From the NCBI GenBank assembly GCA_949284175.1, contig CASDVE010000030.1, positions 1 through 33,172 of the forward strand: 33,172 nucleotides of DNA, in the 5' to 3' direction. Below, in pieces: positions 15,101 to 23,177 of the stretch (position 1 is its first letter; each line of letters begins with the position of its first letter). The position numbers and the translations under genes were made by a program. Source of the DNA: an uncultured Eubacteriales bacterium (GTDB lineage Bacteria > Bacillota > Clostridia > Lachnospirales > Lachnospiraceae). The notes below the pieces were generated by a model. It did not search any database, was not told the DNA's origin, and saw nothing but the letters and a program-made list of their open reading frames with translations.

Positions 15101-15457
15101 ATGAAGATAGAAGAATATTCCAATCGGTTAAGTCAACAAGGATTGTCAATTGAGCAGTATTTTCAAATGACCCATACAGCAATAGAAGATTTAAAAAAGC
15201 AGTTAGAACCTGTGGCGAAACGAAGAGCAAAGGGACAATTAGTTTTATTTGCCATTGCGAAAAAAGAAGATTTAATCGTTACAGATAGGGAATTTGAACA
15301 AGAAATTAAGCGATTAAGTGTGCGATATTTGATGCCAGAAAACCAAGTGAAAACTTTGATGAAAGGAAAAGAAGAAAGGCGATTAAAACAAGAATTTTTA
15401 ATACAAAAAGCATATCAATTGATTTTAGAGAAAAATCAAGATCTGTTACAAGTGTGA
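15101..15457 (+). CDS. Stand-alone trigger factor C-terminal (chaperone) domain
   Basis: The 118 residues (MKIEEYSNRLSQQGLSIEQY...) follow the C-terminal arm domain of trigger factor: GLSIEQYFQMT, LKKQLEPVAKRRAKGQLVLFAIAKKE, VTDREFEQEIKRLS and LIQKAYQLILEK. Full trigger factor is about 430 residues, with N-terminal ribosome-binding and central prolyl-isomerase domains, both absent here. AGGGAG (15087-15092) and a promoter precede it, so it looks like a real small gene rather than a fresh fragment. An ATG three bases earlier (15098) is equally possible. It may be a free peptide-binding chaperone module. The VWA gene starts 108 nt downstream and could be a client or partner. Confidence 0.75.
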   Translation: MKIEEYSNRLSQQGLSIEQYFQMTHTAIEDLKKQLEPVAKRRAKGQLVLFAIAKKEDLIVTDREFEQEIKRLSVRYLMPENQVKTLMKGKEERRLKQEFLIQKAYQLILEKNQDLLQV

Positions 15458-15514
15458 TAAAGAATGATAAAAAGTGTACGATTGATACTGGGAGCCAATA
15501 TGAAAATACCAGCA

Positions 15515-15520
15515 TATAAT
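15515..15520 (+). promoter_or_regulatory. Possible -10 of the VWA gene
   Basis: TATAAT lies 45 nt before the ATG, followed by GGGAGC/GCTC pairing around 15526-15541. No convincing -35 is 16-18 nt upstream (TTGATA at 15482 is too far), so this is tentative. Confidence 0.35.
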
Positions 15521-15565
15521 ATAAAGGGAGCAATTCTAGCTCTTAAAAAATGAAGGTAACTTATT

Positions 15566-16942
15566 ATGGGTATCAATAGTGCAAATAAAACAATTAATGT
15601 GGATCAGATTGATTGTGATGGAACAATAAAAGTAACATTATCGCTTTCTGCATCTCCTAACATTTCCAGTCATCCAACGGATATTGTATTAATATTGGAT
15701 CGTTCTGGTAGTATGTCAGGAAGACCACTTACGAATATGAAGGCAGGAGCAAAGAAATTCATTGATATTATCGACGAAGCAACAGATAGTACACTTGATG
15801 GAGAAATTGGCTTAGGTAGCCGAATTGGGATTGTGAGTTTTGCTGATACTGCGACAAAAAATACACAACTTATCACTTCTGTATCCGAATTAAAAGATGC
15901 TGTAAATTCTCTTTCGGCTGGAGGATTTACAAATCATGCGGATGCTTTTACAAAAGCAATAGAACTTTTTGATCCAGCTTCTATGAATCAAAAGGTTATG
16001 GTGATGTTTACGGATGGAAAGACAACGGTGGGAGCTCCGCCAGCACCAATTGCAGCAGCAGCTAGAGCAGCTGGCATTGTCATTTATTGCATTGGACTTA
16101 CAGGGTCTGATGGTATTGATATATCAGTATTAAATGATTGGGCAACGGATCCAGACGATTCTCATGTGGTAGTAACACCAGATGATGCCGAGTTAGAAGA
16201 GTTATTTGAGAATCTTGCAAATAATATTTCGAAGCCAGGAGCAACGGGGATTGTTATTGATGAGGTTATTCATTCTGATTTTTCCATTGTCCATGTTCAA
16301 GATCCGACAAAAGGAACAATTAACAAAATCAATTCGTCAACATTACAATGGAAAATTGACAAACTTGGTGTGACAAATCATGAAACAGCATCATTGGAAT
16401 TTATAATCAAACACAATAATACAATTCCGGGGGTAAAAATGATCAATCAATCGATTCAGTATCATGATAAAGAAGATAACAAAGTGATATTCCCAGAACC
16501 TAAGGTTAATGTAACTTGTGGAATTGTTACCCATCCTGAACCTTGCCCAATGCCAGTAAAGGTGGAGATTGAAGGTTGTAAGGATTCTATCATATATGAT
16601 GTGGGTGATGTCTATTTAGAATCATTAGGGCGTATTTTACAGTTAAATATCAACTTGAAAAATGTATGTCCCCATAAACGGATTGCTTTAGCAGTCATAT
16701 TAGACGAAGTGGATAAACATGGAGTAGAATGTCAAAGAGGTGTTAAAATCATGACAGTACCTGCACATAATGCACCTACTTGTCGTGATGTTTTAGTCAA
16801 ATGTATTAAATTCGTTTTACCAGAAGATTTGGATTCGGCATGTGGAGGAGCAACCAGTATTTGTAGTACTCGCAATTTTAAAGTAAGGGTGATTGCTCAT
16901 CCGATTGATAGTGACTTTGAATGCTGTAATATCGTTATTTAA
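15566..16942 (+). CDS. VWA-domain protein with cysteine-rich C-terminus
   Basis: The 458 residues have no signal peptide, so the protein is probably cytosolic or exported by an unusual route. Residues 37-225 form a von Willebrand A domain with an intact metal site: DRSGSMS (45-51), GGFTNHADAF and MFTDGKTT. A beta-rich domain with TGIVIDEVI and DKLGVTNHETASLEF follows (about 230-315), typical of the segment after VWA in Firmicute surface proteins. The last 145 residues hold eleven cysteines, including a terminal CC. I do not recognise this C-terminal domain; metal binding or cross-linking is possible. It has its own terminator. Its nearest upstream neighbour is the trigger-factor-like gene. 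Confidence 0.8.
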   Translation: MGINSANKTINVDQIDCDGTIKVTLSLSASPNISSHPTDIVLILDRSGSMSGRPLTNMKAGAKKFIDIIDEATDSTLDGEIGLGSRIGIVSFADTATKNTQLITSVSELKDAVNSLSAGGFTNHADAFTKAIELFDPASMNQKVMVMFTDGKTTVGAPPAPIAAAARAAGIVIYCIGLTGSDGIDISVLNDWATDPDDSHVVVTPDDAELEELFENLANNISKPGATGIVIDEVIHSDFSIVHVQDPTKGTINKINSSTLQWKIDKLGVTNHETASLEFIIKHNNTIPGVKMINQSIQYHDKEDNKVIFPEPKVNVTCGIVTHPEPCPMPVKVEIEGCKDSIIYDVGDVYLESLGRILQLNINLKNVCPHKRIALAVILDEVDKHGVECQRGVKIMTVPAHNAPTCRDVLVKCIKFVLPEDLDSACGGATSICSTRNFKVRVIAHPIDSDFECCNIVI

Positions 16943-16959
16943 AATAGTACTGTGTTTGA

Positions 16960-16987
16960 AAGGGTGGCTTGAATATAGCCACCTTTT
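16960..16987 (+). terminator. Terminator of the VWA gene
   Basis: GGTGGCT (16963-16969) pairs with AGCCACC (16977-16983), followed by TTTT. Confidence 0.88.
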
Positions 16988-16990
16988 CAC

Positions 16991-17011
16991 TTATATTATA
17001 TATTAATATAA
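16991..17011. promoter_or_regulatory. AT-rich palindrome upstream of catalase
   Basis: TTATATTA and TAATATAA form a perfect 8-bp inverted repeat with a 5-nt spacer, 71 nt upstream of the catalase -35. It is reminiscent of PerR/Fur-type sites (TTATAAT-N-ATTATAA), but spacing and sequence do not match the consensus. Confidence 0.3.
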
Positions 17012-17081
17012 AGTTATAAATAAAACTAATAAAAATGTTATAATTCAAGAAAAGTAGAACTATTGTAGATAAAATCTTAAT

Positions 17082-17110
17082 TTGACTCTTAAAAAAAACG
17101 ATGATATAAT
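17082..17110 (+). promoter_or_regulatory. Catalase promoter
   Basis: TTGACT (17082-17087) and TATAAT (17105-17110) are 17 nt apart. This gives a leader of about 125 nt before the catalase ATG. The leader shows no obvious riboswitch. Confidence 0.88.
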
Positions 17111-17241
17111 GAAGAAAACGTCTAACTTTGTATAAATAATATGATAAATGTAATATCTATAAATGGTTATATGTATTAATTTTCAATCATTTTTTGTATA
17201 GAATTGCATTTGTCAAATTTTATCATATGAGGAGGTTGTTT

Positions 17242-18753
17242 ATGGAAAACAAAAAATTAACAAATGAAGTCGGCGCTCCTGTTGCCGAAAATGAAAACTC
17301 ATTAACTGCTGGTGCTAGAGGCCCTGTCGTGTTACAAGATGTGTGGCTTTTAGAAAAATTAGCACATTTTGATCGTGAAGTTATTCCAGAACGACGAATG
17401 CACGCAAAAGGCTGGGGAGTCTATGGAAAATTCACTGTAACAGATGATATCACCAAGTATACAAAAGCTAAAGTCTTCTCTGAAATTGGTAAAGAAACAG
17501 AAGTATTTGTTCGTTTTTCTACTGTTGCAGGAGAACGTGGTGCAGCTGATGTTGAGCGTGATATTCGCGGATTTGCTTGTAAATTTTATACAGAAGAAGG
17601 AAACTGGGATCTTGTTGGAAACAATACACCAACTTTCTTTATTCGTGACGTACACAATTTCCCTGATTTGAATCGTGCTGTAAAACGTGATCCATATACT
17701 GGAATGCGAAATCCACAAAACACATGGGATTTCTGGACACTTCTTCCAGAAACATTCCATCAACGTACTATTGTTATGAGTGATCGTGGTATTCCAGCTT
17801 CTTTCCGTCATATGCACGTATATGGGGAACATACATATAGTTTCTATAATGAAAAAAATGAAAGAGTTTGGTGTAAATTCCATTTCCACACACAACAAGG
17901 AATTAAGTGTTTAACAAATGAAGAGGCACAAAAAATCAATGGTGTGGATAGAGAATATCATGGTCGTGATCTCTTTGAAGCAATTAAGAGAAAAGATTAT
18001 CCAAAGTGGACAATGTATGTTCAGATTATGACAGAAGAACAAGCACGTAATCATTATGAAAATCCATTTGATATTACAAAGATTTGGCGTCATAAAGAAT
18101 TCCCATTAATTAAAGTAGGAGTTCTTGAATTAAATCGTTGGCCTGATAACTATTTTGCTGAAGTGGAACAAGCAGCTTTTACACCAGCTCATGTCGTTCC
18201 AGGTATTGGATTTAGCCCTGATAAGTTCCTTCAAGGTCGTCTTTTTGTTTATGGAGATGCTCAAAGATATCGCTTAGGTGTAAACTATAATCAAATTCCA
18301 GTAAATCAAGCAAAACATGCTACGGTTAATGATTATCATAGAGATGGTGCTATGAGAGTGGATGGAAATTATGGCGGTACTCCTGCATATTCACCAAATA
18401 GTGGTGGATATTGGTCTGCACAGCCAGATGTTATGGAACCACCACTTGATCTTTCTGGTTCTATGTATGCTTATGATTATAAAGACGATCCAACAGATGA
18501 CAATTTCCGTGCAGGTGGAGAACTTTATCGCTTGATGACAGAAGATAAGAAAGCCTTATTGATCTCTAATACAGCAGAAGATATTGCTCCAGTAACAGAA
18601 AATGTAAAATATCGTCATGCAGTGCATTGTTATCTTGCGGATCATGAATATGGAGAACGTATCACAGAAGCATTACATTTAGATATTGAACGAGTAAAAG
18701 AGCTTTCTAAATTATCAAATGAAGAATTAATTCAAGCTACTTTAAAACCTTGA
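17242..18753 (+). CDS. katA: Monofunctional haem catalase (small subunit, clade 3 type)
   Basis: The enzyme dismutates hydrogen peroxide to water and oxygen in the cytosol. The start is the ATG at 17242 behind GAGGAGG; an upstream in-frame start lacks a site. The 503-residue length fits small-subunit catalases. Distal His54 lies in RRMHAKGWG, distal Asn127 in [14 protein letters not shown], and proximal Tyr337 in [24 protein letters not shown] and [16 protein letters not shown] are family landmarks. The HAKGWGVYG sequence replaces the commoner GSGAYG, a conservative oddity near the haem. It is monocistronic, with its own promoter and terminator. Its presence indicates oxygen exposure. Confidence 0.97.
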   Translation: MENKKLTNEVGAPVAENENSLTAGARGPVVLQDVWLLEKLAHFDREVIPERRMHAKGWGVYGKFTVTDDITKYTKAKVFSEIGKETEVFVRFSTVAGERGAADVERDIRGFACKFYTEEGNWDLVGNNTPTFFIRDVHNFPDLNRAVKRDPYTGMRNPQNTWDFWTLLPETFHQRTIVMSDRGIPASFRHMHVYGEHTYSFYNEKNERVWCKFHFHTQQGIKCLTNEEAQKINGVDREYHGRDLFEAIKRKDYPKWTMYVQIMTEEQARNHYENPFDITKIWRHKEFPLIKVGVLELNRWPDNYFAEVEQAAFTPAHVVPGIGFSPDKFLQGRLFVYGDAQRYRLGVNYNQIPVNQAKHATVNDYHRDGAMRVDGNYGGTPAYSPNSGGYWSAQPDVMEPPLDLSGSMYAYDYKDDPTDDNFRAGGELYRLMTEDKKALLISNTAEDIAPVTENVKYRHAVHCYLADHEYGERITEALHLDIERVKELSKLSNEELIQATLKP

Positions 18754-18775
18754 GTTTTATAATGAAAGTAAAAAT

Positions 18776-18810
18776 AGTATCGTAGTCTTTTAGAGTAAAA
18801 GATAAATACT
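18776..18810 (+). other. Hairpin after catalase
   Basis: AGTAT (18776-18780) pairs with ATACT (18806-18810), and TCTTTTA (18786-18792) with TAAAAGA (18796-18802). No T-tract follows. It may stabilise the catalase mRNA end. Confidence 0.4.
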
Positions 18811-18827
18811 GCGTATTATAAAATAGA

Positions 18828-18885
18828 ACTAGGCGAATTGTATTTGTAGTTATTATTATGACTCTTTTCGCCTAGTCTTTTTATT
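18828..18885 (+). terminator. Terminator of catalase
   Basis: ACTAGGCGAA (18828-18837) pairs with TTCGCCTAGT (18867-18876) around a 29-nt loop, then CTTTTTATTT. Repeat copy C follows at once. Confidence 0.85.
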
Positions 18886-18886
18886 T

Positions 18887-19006
18887 ACGCAAAGACAACG
18901 AGCTATGCAAGAGCATGTATGCTCTTATATGAAGACTGCCTGCGAATATTTATAATGTTGATGCCGCCCATGAAGGTGAGAAGTTGGCAGAGCATGTTTC
19001 TCATCG
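18887..19006 (+). repeat. Structured intergenic repeat, copy C
   Basis: It starts ACGCAAAGACAACG, has the hairpin AGAGCAT-GT-ATGCTCT (18911-18926), and ends with GTGAGAAG...TTTCTCATCG. The central part between 18945 and 18980 differs from the 25508 copy and shares GCCGCCCA with the 28950 copy. It lies 46 nt before the next gene. Confidence 0.8.
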
Positions 19007-19051
19007 TTTTTACACCAGAATAACATAATTTATAAGGAGTTTATATTATAT

Positions 19052-19720
19052 ATGAATCGTCGTTCACCTAGATTTTTATTTGAAGCTATTTTTGATAGTG
19101 CTTATCTTATCTTTACATTAGTTGCTGGAATTTATTTGTTGATGACTGCAAGTAGTACTTCTACGCCACGTTTTTTATATGGTTGTATGGCATTGATTCT
19201 TGGAATAGGAGATTCCTTTCACCTAATTCCACGGATTCTTAGTGTACTTCGTGGAACAACCAATCATTTAGAAAAATTCCTTGGATATGGTAAGATGGTA
19301 ACTTCTGTTACGATGACAGTTTTTTATGGTTTTCTCTATCTTATTTGGACAAGACAATATCCACAATTTTCTATTTCTGTTTTAATTCCACTGTTACTTT
19401 TAGTTCTTATGGTAGTGCGAATTATTTTATGTTTTGATTCTAGGAATGATTGGGGGCATCCAGCCACTACTGCAAAGTGGTCTTTTTATCGAAACCTTCC
19501 TTTTGTAGGAATTGGGCTTATCATTGTGCTGTTATATTTTTATTCTTCTGTTCAAGTGAAAGATTCCTTGCAACTTCTTCCAGTTGCTGTGATACTTAGC
19601 TTTGCATTTTATCTGCCGGTTGCTTTGTATGCACATAAAAAACCAATGCTTGGAATGCTTATGCTTCCAAAAACGCTGGCTTATGTTTGGATCATTTGTA
19701 TGGGATTTTCTTTATCATAA
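19052..19720 (+). CDS. Polytopic membrane protein, unknown function
   Basis: The 222 residues have about seven hydrophobic helices (near 12-30, 40-58, 80-98, 108-127, 146-163, 172-190 and 200-220) and few charged residues. They include LILGIGDSFHLIPRI and FDSRNDWGHP between helices. I do not recognise a named family. AAGGAG at 19033 is 13 nt from the ATG, longer than usual, so initiation may be weak. No partner gene is obvious: the flanks are the catalase terminator/repeat upstream and an unrelated exported protein downstream. Confidence 0.7.
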   Translation: MNRRSPRFLFEAIFDSAYLIFTLVAGIYLLMTASSTSTPRFLYGCMALILGIGDSFHLIPRILSVLRGTTNHLEKFLGYGKMVTSVTMTVFYGFLYLIWTRQYPQFSISVLIPLLLLVLMVVRIILCFDSRNDWGHPATTAKWSFYRNLPFVGIGLIIVLLYFYSSVQVKDSLQLLPVAVILSFAFYLPVALYAHKKPMLGMLMLPKTLAYVWIICMGFSLS

Positions 19721-19810
19721 GATATAAGAATTATTATGGTTGCAATGCAAGTTTGAATAAGTGATTTGGTGTGGGAAGATGTTTTATGAATGGGGAGGGT
19801 TTAGGAGAAA

Positions 19811-20335
19811 TTGAAAAAAATGAAATTTATGATGTTTCTATGTACACTTATGATAGTAGCACTTAGCTTGATGCAATTGCAACCTGATATGATAGGAACT
19901 TCGGCTAGAAATGTAGAAGAGGATGCTAGAAAAAGTCAACGAATCCCAGATTCATGGGAAGTTGTTCAGTCACGTAATGATGAATTATATGCTCTCCTTT
20001 TTTATAATCCACATAATAAGAACGAGTATAAATATTCACTGTATGTGAATAAAAAAGGGCTTTCTTTCGGATACATATTTCATGGTGGCGGAGATCTTAG
20101 AGGGATTTCCAATGCAGCTATAAAGTATATATATGAAAATAAAGGCTGTGTTCTTTTTTCGCTTAATGAGCAAAGGATTCAGAAGATAGAGAGAGATAAT
20201 GGAGAGCGTGACTTGATGGAAATCGATGCGGATAAACCTATTGTAGCTGTATTTCCATTAAATAGCGGTATTATAAAATTATATGATGCAAGAGGAAAAG
20301 AAATATTGTATGAAACCGTAGTAGAAGAATGGTGA
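19811..20335 (+). CDS. Membrane-anchored or secreted protein, unknown
   Basis: The 174 residues have a basic start and one hydrophobic segment (about 5-22), then a hydrophilic domain, so the bulk is probably outside the membrane. No lipobox cysteine follows the segment. The mature part contains SWEVVQSRNDELYALLFYN and LSFGYIFHGGGDLRGI and is not a family I recognise. The start is ambiguous: TTG at 19811 lies three bases from AGGAG, and the in-frame ATG at 19820 lies twelve bases away. The next gene begins 17 nt after its stop, suggesting an operon. Confidence 0.6.
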   Translation: MKKMKFMMFLCTLMIVALSLMQLQPDMIGTSARNVEEDARKSQRIPDSWEVVQSRNDELYALLFYNPHNKNEYKYSLYVNKKGLSFGYIFHGGGDLRGISNAAIKYIYENKGCVLFSLNEQRIQKIERDNGERDLMEIDADKPIVAVFPLNSGIIKLYDARGKEILYETVVEEW

Positions 20336-20352
20336 GTCCAAAGGAGATGATT

Positions 20353-20646
20353 ATGAATAAAGTTTTCCATGTATTATTTGGGATGTTTTTTTGGATATTT
20401 ATATTTTTAGTAATTATCCTTCAAATATCTTTAAAAAACATTTCTATTGCATTTCAATTTTTCTTTTTTTTAGTAACGGTACTTCTTTCTACAATAAATC
20501 AATCTGTTTTATCAACAAAATTATATATGGAAAAAAGGCAACTTAAAAATAAAGTAAGTTTTATATATTATTTTTATTCCATTGTAAATTTACTTTTTAT
20601 AGTTTTTTGTCTGTCTGTTATTTCCATCATATTTTTATTCTTTTAG
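20353..20646 (+). CDS. Small hydrophobic membrane protein, unknown
   Basis: The 97-98-residue protein starts at the ATG at 20353, six bases after AAGGAG. It has three or four strongly hydrophobic helices rich in Phe and Ile (near 3-24, 31-48, 68-98) and one charged loop (YMEKRQLKNK). Tight spacing with the exported protein upstream suggests co-expression. No family is recognised. Confidence 0.6.
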   Translation: MNKVFHVLFGMFFWIFIFLVIILQISLKNISIAFQFFFFLVTVLLSTINQSVLSTKLYMEKRQLKNKVSFIYYFYSIVNLLFIVFCLSVISIIFLFF

Positions 20647-20801
20647 AAAGCGAATCGGTTACAAGAAATTAGATAGTTTTTTAGGTCATATAAAATAGAA
20701 TGATAGAAAAGATGTGTTTCATTGTGAAGTTCTATTGGACAAAAGAGCATGAAAGGTATATAGTTAATAGAATGGATAAATAAAGTATAAGGAGAAATAT
20801 T

Positions 20802-21065
20802 ATGGAACAAATGGATGCGATTATGCTCATTGCTTTTAGCCTATTGGCAGTGCTCAGTTTACTTATTGTAGTATTGCAAAAAAAAGGAATGATTCATTCT
20901 CAAATTGTACAAACTTCGCATAGTTTTGACTTTATTAGTGGTGGGAAGATTACATTTTTAATGGTGTTATTAGGAGCAGTCGTATTATGCAAATATTCTA
21001 TTTTATTGACGATTTTATATGTGATAGTATTTGCAGGTATCTATGCTTTGATAAAACTAGTTTAG
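20802..21065 (+). CDS. Small membrane protein, unknown
   Basis: The 87 residues have helices at about 5-25, 50-66 and 67-86, separated by a polar loop (GMIHSQIVQTSHSFDFISGG). AAGGAGAAA precedes the ATG. The 155 nt upstream contain a TTGGAC/TATATA pair that could be a promoter, so it may be independent of the two membrane genes before it. A terminator follows. Confidence 0.6.
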   Translation: MEQMDAIMLIAFSLLAVLSLLIVVLQKKGMIHSQIVQTSHSFDFISGGKITFLMVLLGAVVLCKYSILLTILYVIVFAGIYALIKLV

Positions 21066-21110
21066 CATATTGTATAAATTTCTAAAAAATATATAAATAG
21101 TATATAATAT

Positions 21111-21156
21111 AACCCCTATCTTGGAATGTTATTGTTTCAATAGAAAGGGGTTATTT
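21111..21156 (+). terminator. Terminator of the small membrane gene
   Basis: AACCCC (21111-21116) pairs with GGGGTT (21147-21152). An inner TTG.AA/TT.CAA stem is also possible. ATTTT follows, and repeat copy D starts five bases later. Confidence 0.7.
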
Positions 21157-21160
21157 TGAC

Positions 21161-21289
21161 TTACGAAAAAGCAACGAGTTATGCAAGAGAATTGATATTC
21201 TTATATGATGACTGCTCGTAAACGTGAGAAACTCATAAAGCGTGTTTCTCATCGTTTGCGTGGAAGGCATAAGTCAAGCAGAAATACAT
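21161..21289 (+). repeat. Structured intergenic repeat, copy D (composite)
   Basis: It begins TTACGAAAAAGCAACGAG, has the weakened hairpin AGAGAAT...ATATTCT, and GAGAAA...TTTCTCATCG, where both arms have changed relative to GAGAAG/CTTCTC. After 21255 it continues with GCGTGGAAGGCATAAGTCAA, which is the start of a second unit (as at 28950). Confidence 0.8.
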
Positions 21290-21326
21290 AGAAAAAGAAA
21301 AATATTAAAAGGATTGAAATATTAAA

Positions 21327-21767
21327 ATGGAATTAGTAGTGAAAAGATTTGAAGAATTATCCGTAGGAGAACTTTATGATATATTAAAGATTCGAGTGGA
21401 AGTATTTGTTGTGGAACAGCAATGTATCTATCAAGAACTAGATGAAAAAGACAAGCAGTCCTATCATGTATTTTATAAGGAAAATGGTAAAATTCAGGCA
21501 TATTTGCGTGTGATTGACAAAGGGGTTTCTTTTGATGAAGTATCCATTGGGAGAGTGATTTCAGTAAAAAGGCGTTGTGGCATTGGAAGTAAACTGCTTG
21601 CACAAGGAATAAAAGTGGCAAAAGAGAGGATGAATGCAACTTCTATAAGAATTGAGGCACAGACCTATGCAAGAAAACTTTATGAAAAGCAAGGGTTTAT
21701 ACAAGTGTCAGAAGAGTTTCTGGAAGATGGCATTCCTCATATTGAAATGTTGCTTCGATGGGAATAG
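21327..21767 (+). CDS. GNAT acetyltransferase, ElaA-like
   Basis: The 146-residue protein matches the ElaA subgroup of N-acetyltransferases. Landmarks are LRVEVFVVEQQCIYQELDEKD-like residues at 22-42, AYLRV, the acetyl-CoA motif V-x-x-R-x-x-GIGSKLL (about 79-90), IEAQTYARKLYEKQGF and the terminal FLEDGIPHIEM. The acceptor is unknown for this family. It is the first of three closely placed small enzymes (GNAT, NUDIX, histidine phosphatase), which may form a loose operon. The 44-nt leader after repeat copy D contains AAAAGGA as ribosome site. Confidence 0.85.
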   Translation: MELVVKRFEELSVGELYDILKIRVEVFVVEQQCIYQELDEKDKQSYHVFYKENGKIQAYLRVIDKGVSFDEVSIGRVISVKRRCGIGSKLLAQGIKVAKERMNATSIRIEAQTYARKLYEKQGFIQVSEEFLEDGIPHIEMLLRWE

Positions 21768-21819
21768 AATGATTCGTGTGAAACTGCAAATTAAAAAATG
21801 AGGAGAAATAGAAATTGAG

Positions 21820-22308
21820 ATGAAAAATACTATTTTTTATTATCAAGATAAAGACACACCAAAGCCAAATAAACCAAATCATATAGGAACATCAGTTTTA
21901 ATTCAATATCAGGATAAGTTATTGTTAGAACATAGAAAAGATAGTGATACATGGGCGTTCATCGGTGGTGGTTTAAATATTGATGAGAGTCTAATAGAGG
22001 GAGCAATTCGAGAAGTAAAAGAAGAAACAGGGATATTATTAGATAAAAAAGATTTAGAATTTTATAAAATATATGACGATCCAACAAGAATTGCTAGTTA
22101 TCCAGATGGTAATATCATGAGAATTATTACCGTAGCATACCGAGTTTTTCTCAATGAATTGCCAAATACTATTTGTAGTTCAGAATCAAGAGAGCTTAAA
22201 TTTTTTAGTAGACAAGAGCTAAAAGATATTGTAATATCGGCTACTCATATTCCAATAATAGAAGATTATTTGTTGGAAATAGAAAGTGAATCAATTTGTT
22301 TGAAATAA
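21820..22308 (+). CDS. NUDIX hydrolase
   Basis: The 162 residues carry a complete Nudix box, beginning GGGLNIDES and ending REVKEETGI (about 46-69), the Mg-binding pyrophosphatase signature. NUDIX enzymes cleave X-linked nucleoside diphosphates. The substrate here is unspecified; the short N-terminal extension (YYQDKDTPKPNKPNH) gives no clue. AGGAGAAA lies upstream of the ATG at 21820. It follows the GNAT by 52 nt and precedes the histidine phosphatase by 23 nt. Confidence 0.88.
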   Translation: MKNTIFYYQDKDTPKPNKPNHIGTSVLIQYQDKLLLEHRKDSDTWAFIGGGLNIDESLIEGAIREVKEETGILLDKKDLEFYKIYDDPTRIASYPDGNIMRIITVAYRVFLNELPNTICSSESRELKFFSRQELKDIVISATHIPIIEDYLLEIESESICLK

Positions 22309-22331
22309 TTTTATATAGCATGAGGTGAAAA

Positions 22332-22901
22332 ATGACAACAGTATATTTTGTAAGACACGCAGAGCCTAATTTTAATAATCATGATGATATGACAAGAGAA
22401 TTAACAGAAAAAGGGCTAGAAGATAGAAAATTAGTGACTGAGTTTTTATGGAATAAAAATATTGATCTTGTTTTATCAAGTCCTTATAAGAGATCAGTGG
22501 ATACTATAAAAGATTTTGCGGATAAGAAAAACTTAGATATTCATACAGTAGATGATTTTCGAGAGCGAAAAATAGATAGTGTATGGATTGAAGATTATGA
22601 GTCCTTTTGTAAGGCACAGTGGGAAGATTTTAATTATAAGCTATCTGATGGGGAAACATTAGGAGAAGTACAAAAGAGAAATGTTGAAGCATTAAACTAT
22701 GTTTTGAAACAATATGAAGGAAAAAATATAGTCATTGGAAGTCATGGAACAGCATTGAGTACGATTATCAATTATTATGACAATGCTTTTGGATACAAAG
22801 AATTTCAAAACATAAGAGGAGTGATGCCTTGGATTGTTAAATTTGTATTTGATGGAATAGAGTGTATTCAGATTGAAGAGTATAATCTGTTTTCCTTATA
22901 A
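22332..22901 (+). CDS. Histidine phosphatase family protein
   Basis: The 189 residues start MTTVYFVRHAEP, with the nucleophilic His9 in RHAEP. They include SSPYKRSVDT (second phosphate-binding arginine) and IGSHGTALST (second catalytic His). This is the phosphoglycerate-mutase-like fold. It is most likely a small-molecule phosphatase rather than glycolytic mutase, because it is short and not near glycolytic genes. AGGTGAAAA precedes the ATG. It probably shares a transcript with the NUDIX gene. Confidence 0.88.
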   Translation: MTTVYFVRHAEPNFNNHDDMTRELTEKGLEDRKLVTEFLWNKNIDLVLSSPYKRSVDTIKDFADKKNLDIHTVDDFRERKIDSVWIEDYESFCKAQWEDFNYKLSDGETLGEVQKRNVEALNYVLKQYEGKNIVIGSHGTALSTIINYYDNAFGYKEFQNIRGVMPWIVKFVFDGIECIQIEEYNLFSL

Positions 22902-23070
22902 TTTATTAAAATCCATCAATACTATTACGAAAAGAAGGCTTAAGGATATAATACCTGAAATAGGTGAAGATTTTATAAAAAAAGTTGTTCATAGAGATAA
23001 TGTTTTGGAGTACGTAATGACATATGGAAAAGATCATGAGCTAATGAAAGTATTGGAATGGTATCGGTGA
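22902..23070 (+). pseudogene. Coding-like remnant, unidentified
   Basis: After the phosphatase stop, one frame stays open and charge-balanced to a TGA at 23070 (KRRLKDIIPEIGEDFIKK, then HRDNVLEYVMTYGKDHELMK, then VLEWYR). The only ATG lies inside the phosphatase gene in another frame, with no ribosome site. It looks like the C-terminus of a lost gene. I do not recognise it. Confidence 0.35.
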
Positions 23071-23121
23071 ATGCGAGTTGATTTATTTACTGTATGAGTA
23101 AAATAGAAATACTCACATATA

Positions 23122-23162
23122 TTTTAACTTCTAAACATAGAATATTCTATCAGAAGTTAAAA
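23122..23162 (+). repeat. Perfect long hairpin before the ferritin-like gene
   Basis: TTTTAACTTCT (23122-23132) pairs with AGAAGTTAAAA (23152-23162). ATAGAATATTCTAT (23137-23150) folds inside it. It ends just before AAAGGAG, so it may be a terminator, an operator or a 5'-leader structure controlling the ferritin-like gene. Confidence 0.65.
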
Positions 23163-23177
23163 TAAAAGGAGTATTTT

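Noticed and set aside
16991..17011. PerR box for catalase
   Set aside because: The palindrome is real but its 8-5-8 layout does not match the 7-1-7 PerR consensus, so I list it only as an AT-rich palindrome.
18887..19006. Structured repeats as CRISPR array
   Set aside because: The copies are kilobases apart, with no regular spacers and no cas genes.
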